A DNA stretch of 64,000 nucleotides, taken from contig OU015669.1 in the NCBI GenBank assembly GCA_907165275.2, positions 890,501 to 954,500 on the forward strand, read 5' to 3'. The translations under genes and the position numbers were made by a program. Each line of letters begins with the position of its first letter. The stretch's first letter is position 1. The stretch comes from Zygaena filipendulae. Taxonomy: Eukaryota > Arthropoda > Insecta > Lepidoptera > Zygaenidae. The notes beneath the pieces were generated by a model. The model was not told the DNA's origin and did no database searches. It worked only from the letters and a program-made list of their open reading frames with translations. Below are positions 63,229 to 64,000 of the stretch, one piece after another.

Positions 63229-63900
63229 CGTCTCACTTGATTGTATTCAGGAACAAAATATGTAATCACTTTGGACAGTCGTCGAATCCTAATGCAACTA
63301 AAGTTCAACGAATTCAACGACTGACAAAACTGTTTACGTACATATGTATTTTTGGTACCTATATTGACTGTACCTACTCATGATGGAAAAACATTTTCCC
63401 AAAGGAACGTTTGTAAATATTTAACAAAAAAAAAACAATTATATTTTCGAACGTTATTAATAAGTATTCAATCCTACTAAGATGTAAATAAGTAAAACAA
63501 AAAATAATTATTAAAAAACTCTACGTTAGATTTTGGTTTAGTACTTAACTATCTATTTAAAAAAAAAATTGTGTATTTAATGTAAATAATATAGAAAGTT
63601 AGGTAGGTACTTAAATAATTGTTTATTTTAAATTTTAGGTGTATTTATAATAATAAATTATCCGACTAAACCAACGTTGTTATTGAACAAAATCTCTTAA
63701 ATTATTTTTATTTTTCCCGAGTATTTTTCACTATATTTCTCAATATTTTTTTGTGATTGATAAACCAACACAAATTAGTACTTACCTAAGCCTACGACAC
63801 GTTGCTGTTTTTAATAAAACTGCAATAATCGAAAGGATTCCTCATTGAGGACGTTTTTGCTACACTGATGATATCTTCGGTATATATTAAGTACGGACAG
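63229..63900. other. AT-rich DNA, nothing recognised
   Basis: Downstream of nab; no repeat family, gene or tail recognised. Confidence 0.5.
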
Positions 63901-63903
63901 ACG

Positions 63904-63988
63904 TGCTCATTACTAGCACGAAAGCATGCTTTTATTGAGCAAGTGCTCATTTGCAGCACGTGTGTCACAACGTTGCTAGTAATGAGCA
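63904..63988. repeat. inverted repeat at right edge
   Basis: TGCTCATTACTAGCA (63904-63918) and TGCTAGTAATGAGCA (63974-63988) are perfect complements. GTGCTCATTTGCAGCACGTG lies between them. Probably part of a short MITE. Confidence 0.5.
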
Positions 63989-64000
63989 TGCTTATTTGGA

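Overview
The window looks like nuclear DNA of a lepidopteran (moth or butterfly) rich in transposable elements. Four things point there: intron-containing animal genes with GT-AG splice sites; an AT-rich background with sharply GC-rich coding exons; tRNA-derived SINEs; and roughly thirty copies or pieces of a short Helitron-like repeat whose 3' end reads like ...CGCGGGTGAAACCGCGGGGCACAGCTAGT and whose 5' end reads TCCTACTAATATTATAAA. I believe this is the Lep1-type repeat of Lepidoptera. The species cannot be named from the sequence alone.

Two host genes are present. On the minus strand, from 9712 leftwards past the window edge, lies the 5' half of a kinesin-5 (Klp61F/Eg5/KIF11 type) mitotic motor. 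Ten exons with consistent phases encode about 569 residues: the complete motor domain and the start of the coiled-coil stalk. On the plus strand, from 21232 to 59160 or 61751, lies a Nab gene (NGFI-A/EGR-binding corepressor). Its first exon is separated from the NCD1/NCD2 exons by a 33.7-kb intron. Five exons give a 407-residue protein. An in-frame alternative donor inside exon 5 plus three further exons would give a 489-residue form with a different C terminus.

Layout: 1-9712 kinesin-5 exons, with SINE, MITE and Helitron-like copies in the introns; 9713-9926 short upstream region of kinesin-5; 9927-16301 an LTR-flanked element with apparently identical 622-bp LTRs, a 6-bp target duplication and an interior made of old, nested non-LTR fragments; 16302-20869 intergenic; 20870-21343 GC-rich Nab promoter and exon 1; 21344-55039 Nab intron 1; 55040-61751 remaining Nab exons; 61752-64000 Nab downstream region with LINE tail, minisatellite and two MITEs.

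Nab intron 1 holds a Harbinger-like element with a MADF-domain remnant (24287-25683), a two-ORF non-LTR retrotransposon lacking most of its endonuclease (about 25.7-29.66 kb), a second 5'-truncated non-LTR element on the minus strand split by a SINE-like insertion (30946-34217), many MITEs, and low-repeat blocks that may be regulatory.

The two genes are not known to work together; they are neighbours transcribed divergently. Kinesin-5 slides antiparallel spindle microtubules apart. Nab is a nuclear cofactor of EGR-type zinc-finger proteins. I found no CRISPR array, rRNA gene or functional tRNA gene, and no clearly novel gene system. The most unusual structures are the LTR element with an old interior, the possible Nab C-terminal isoforms, a MITE family that carries CRE-type palindromes, and a 3.4-kb block bounded by inverted repeats.
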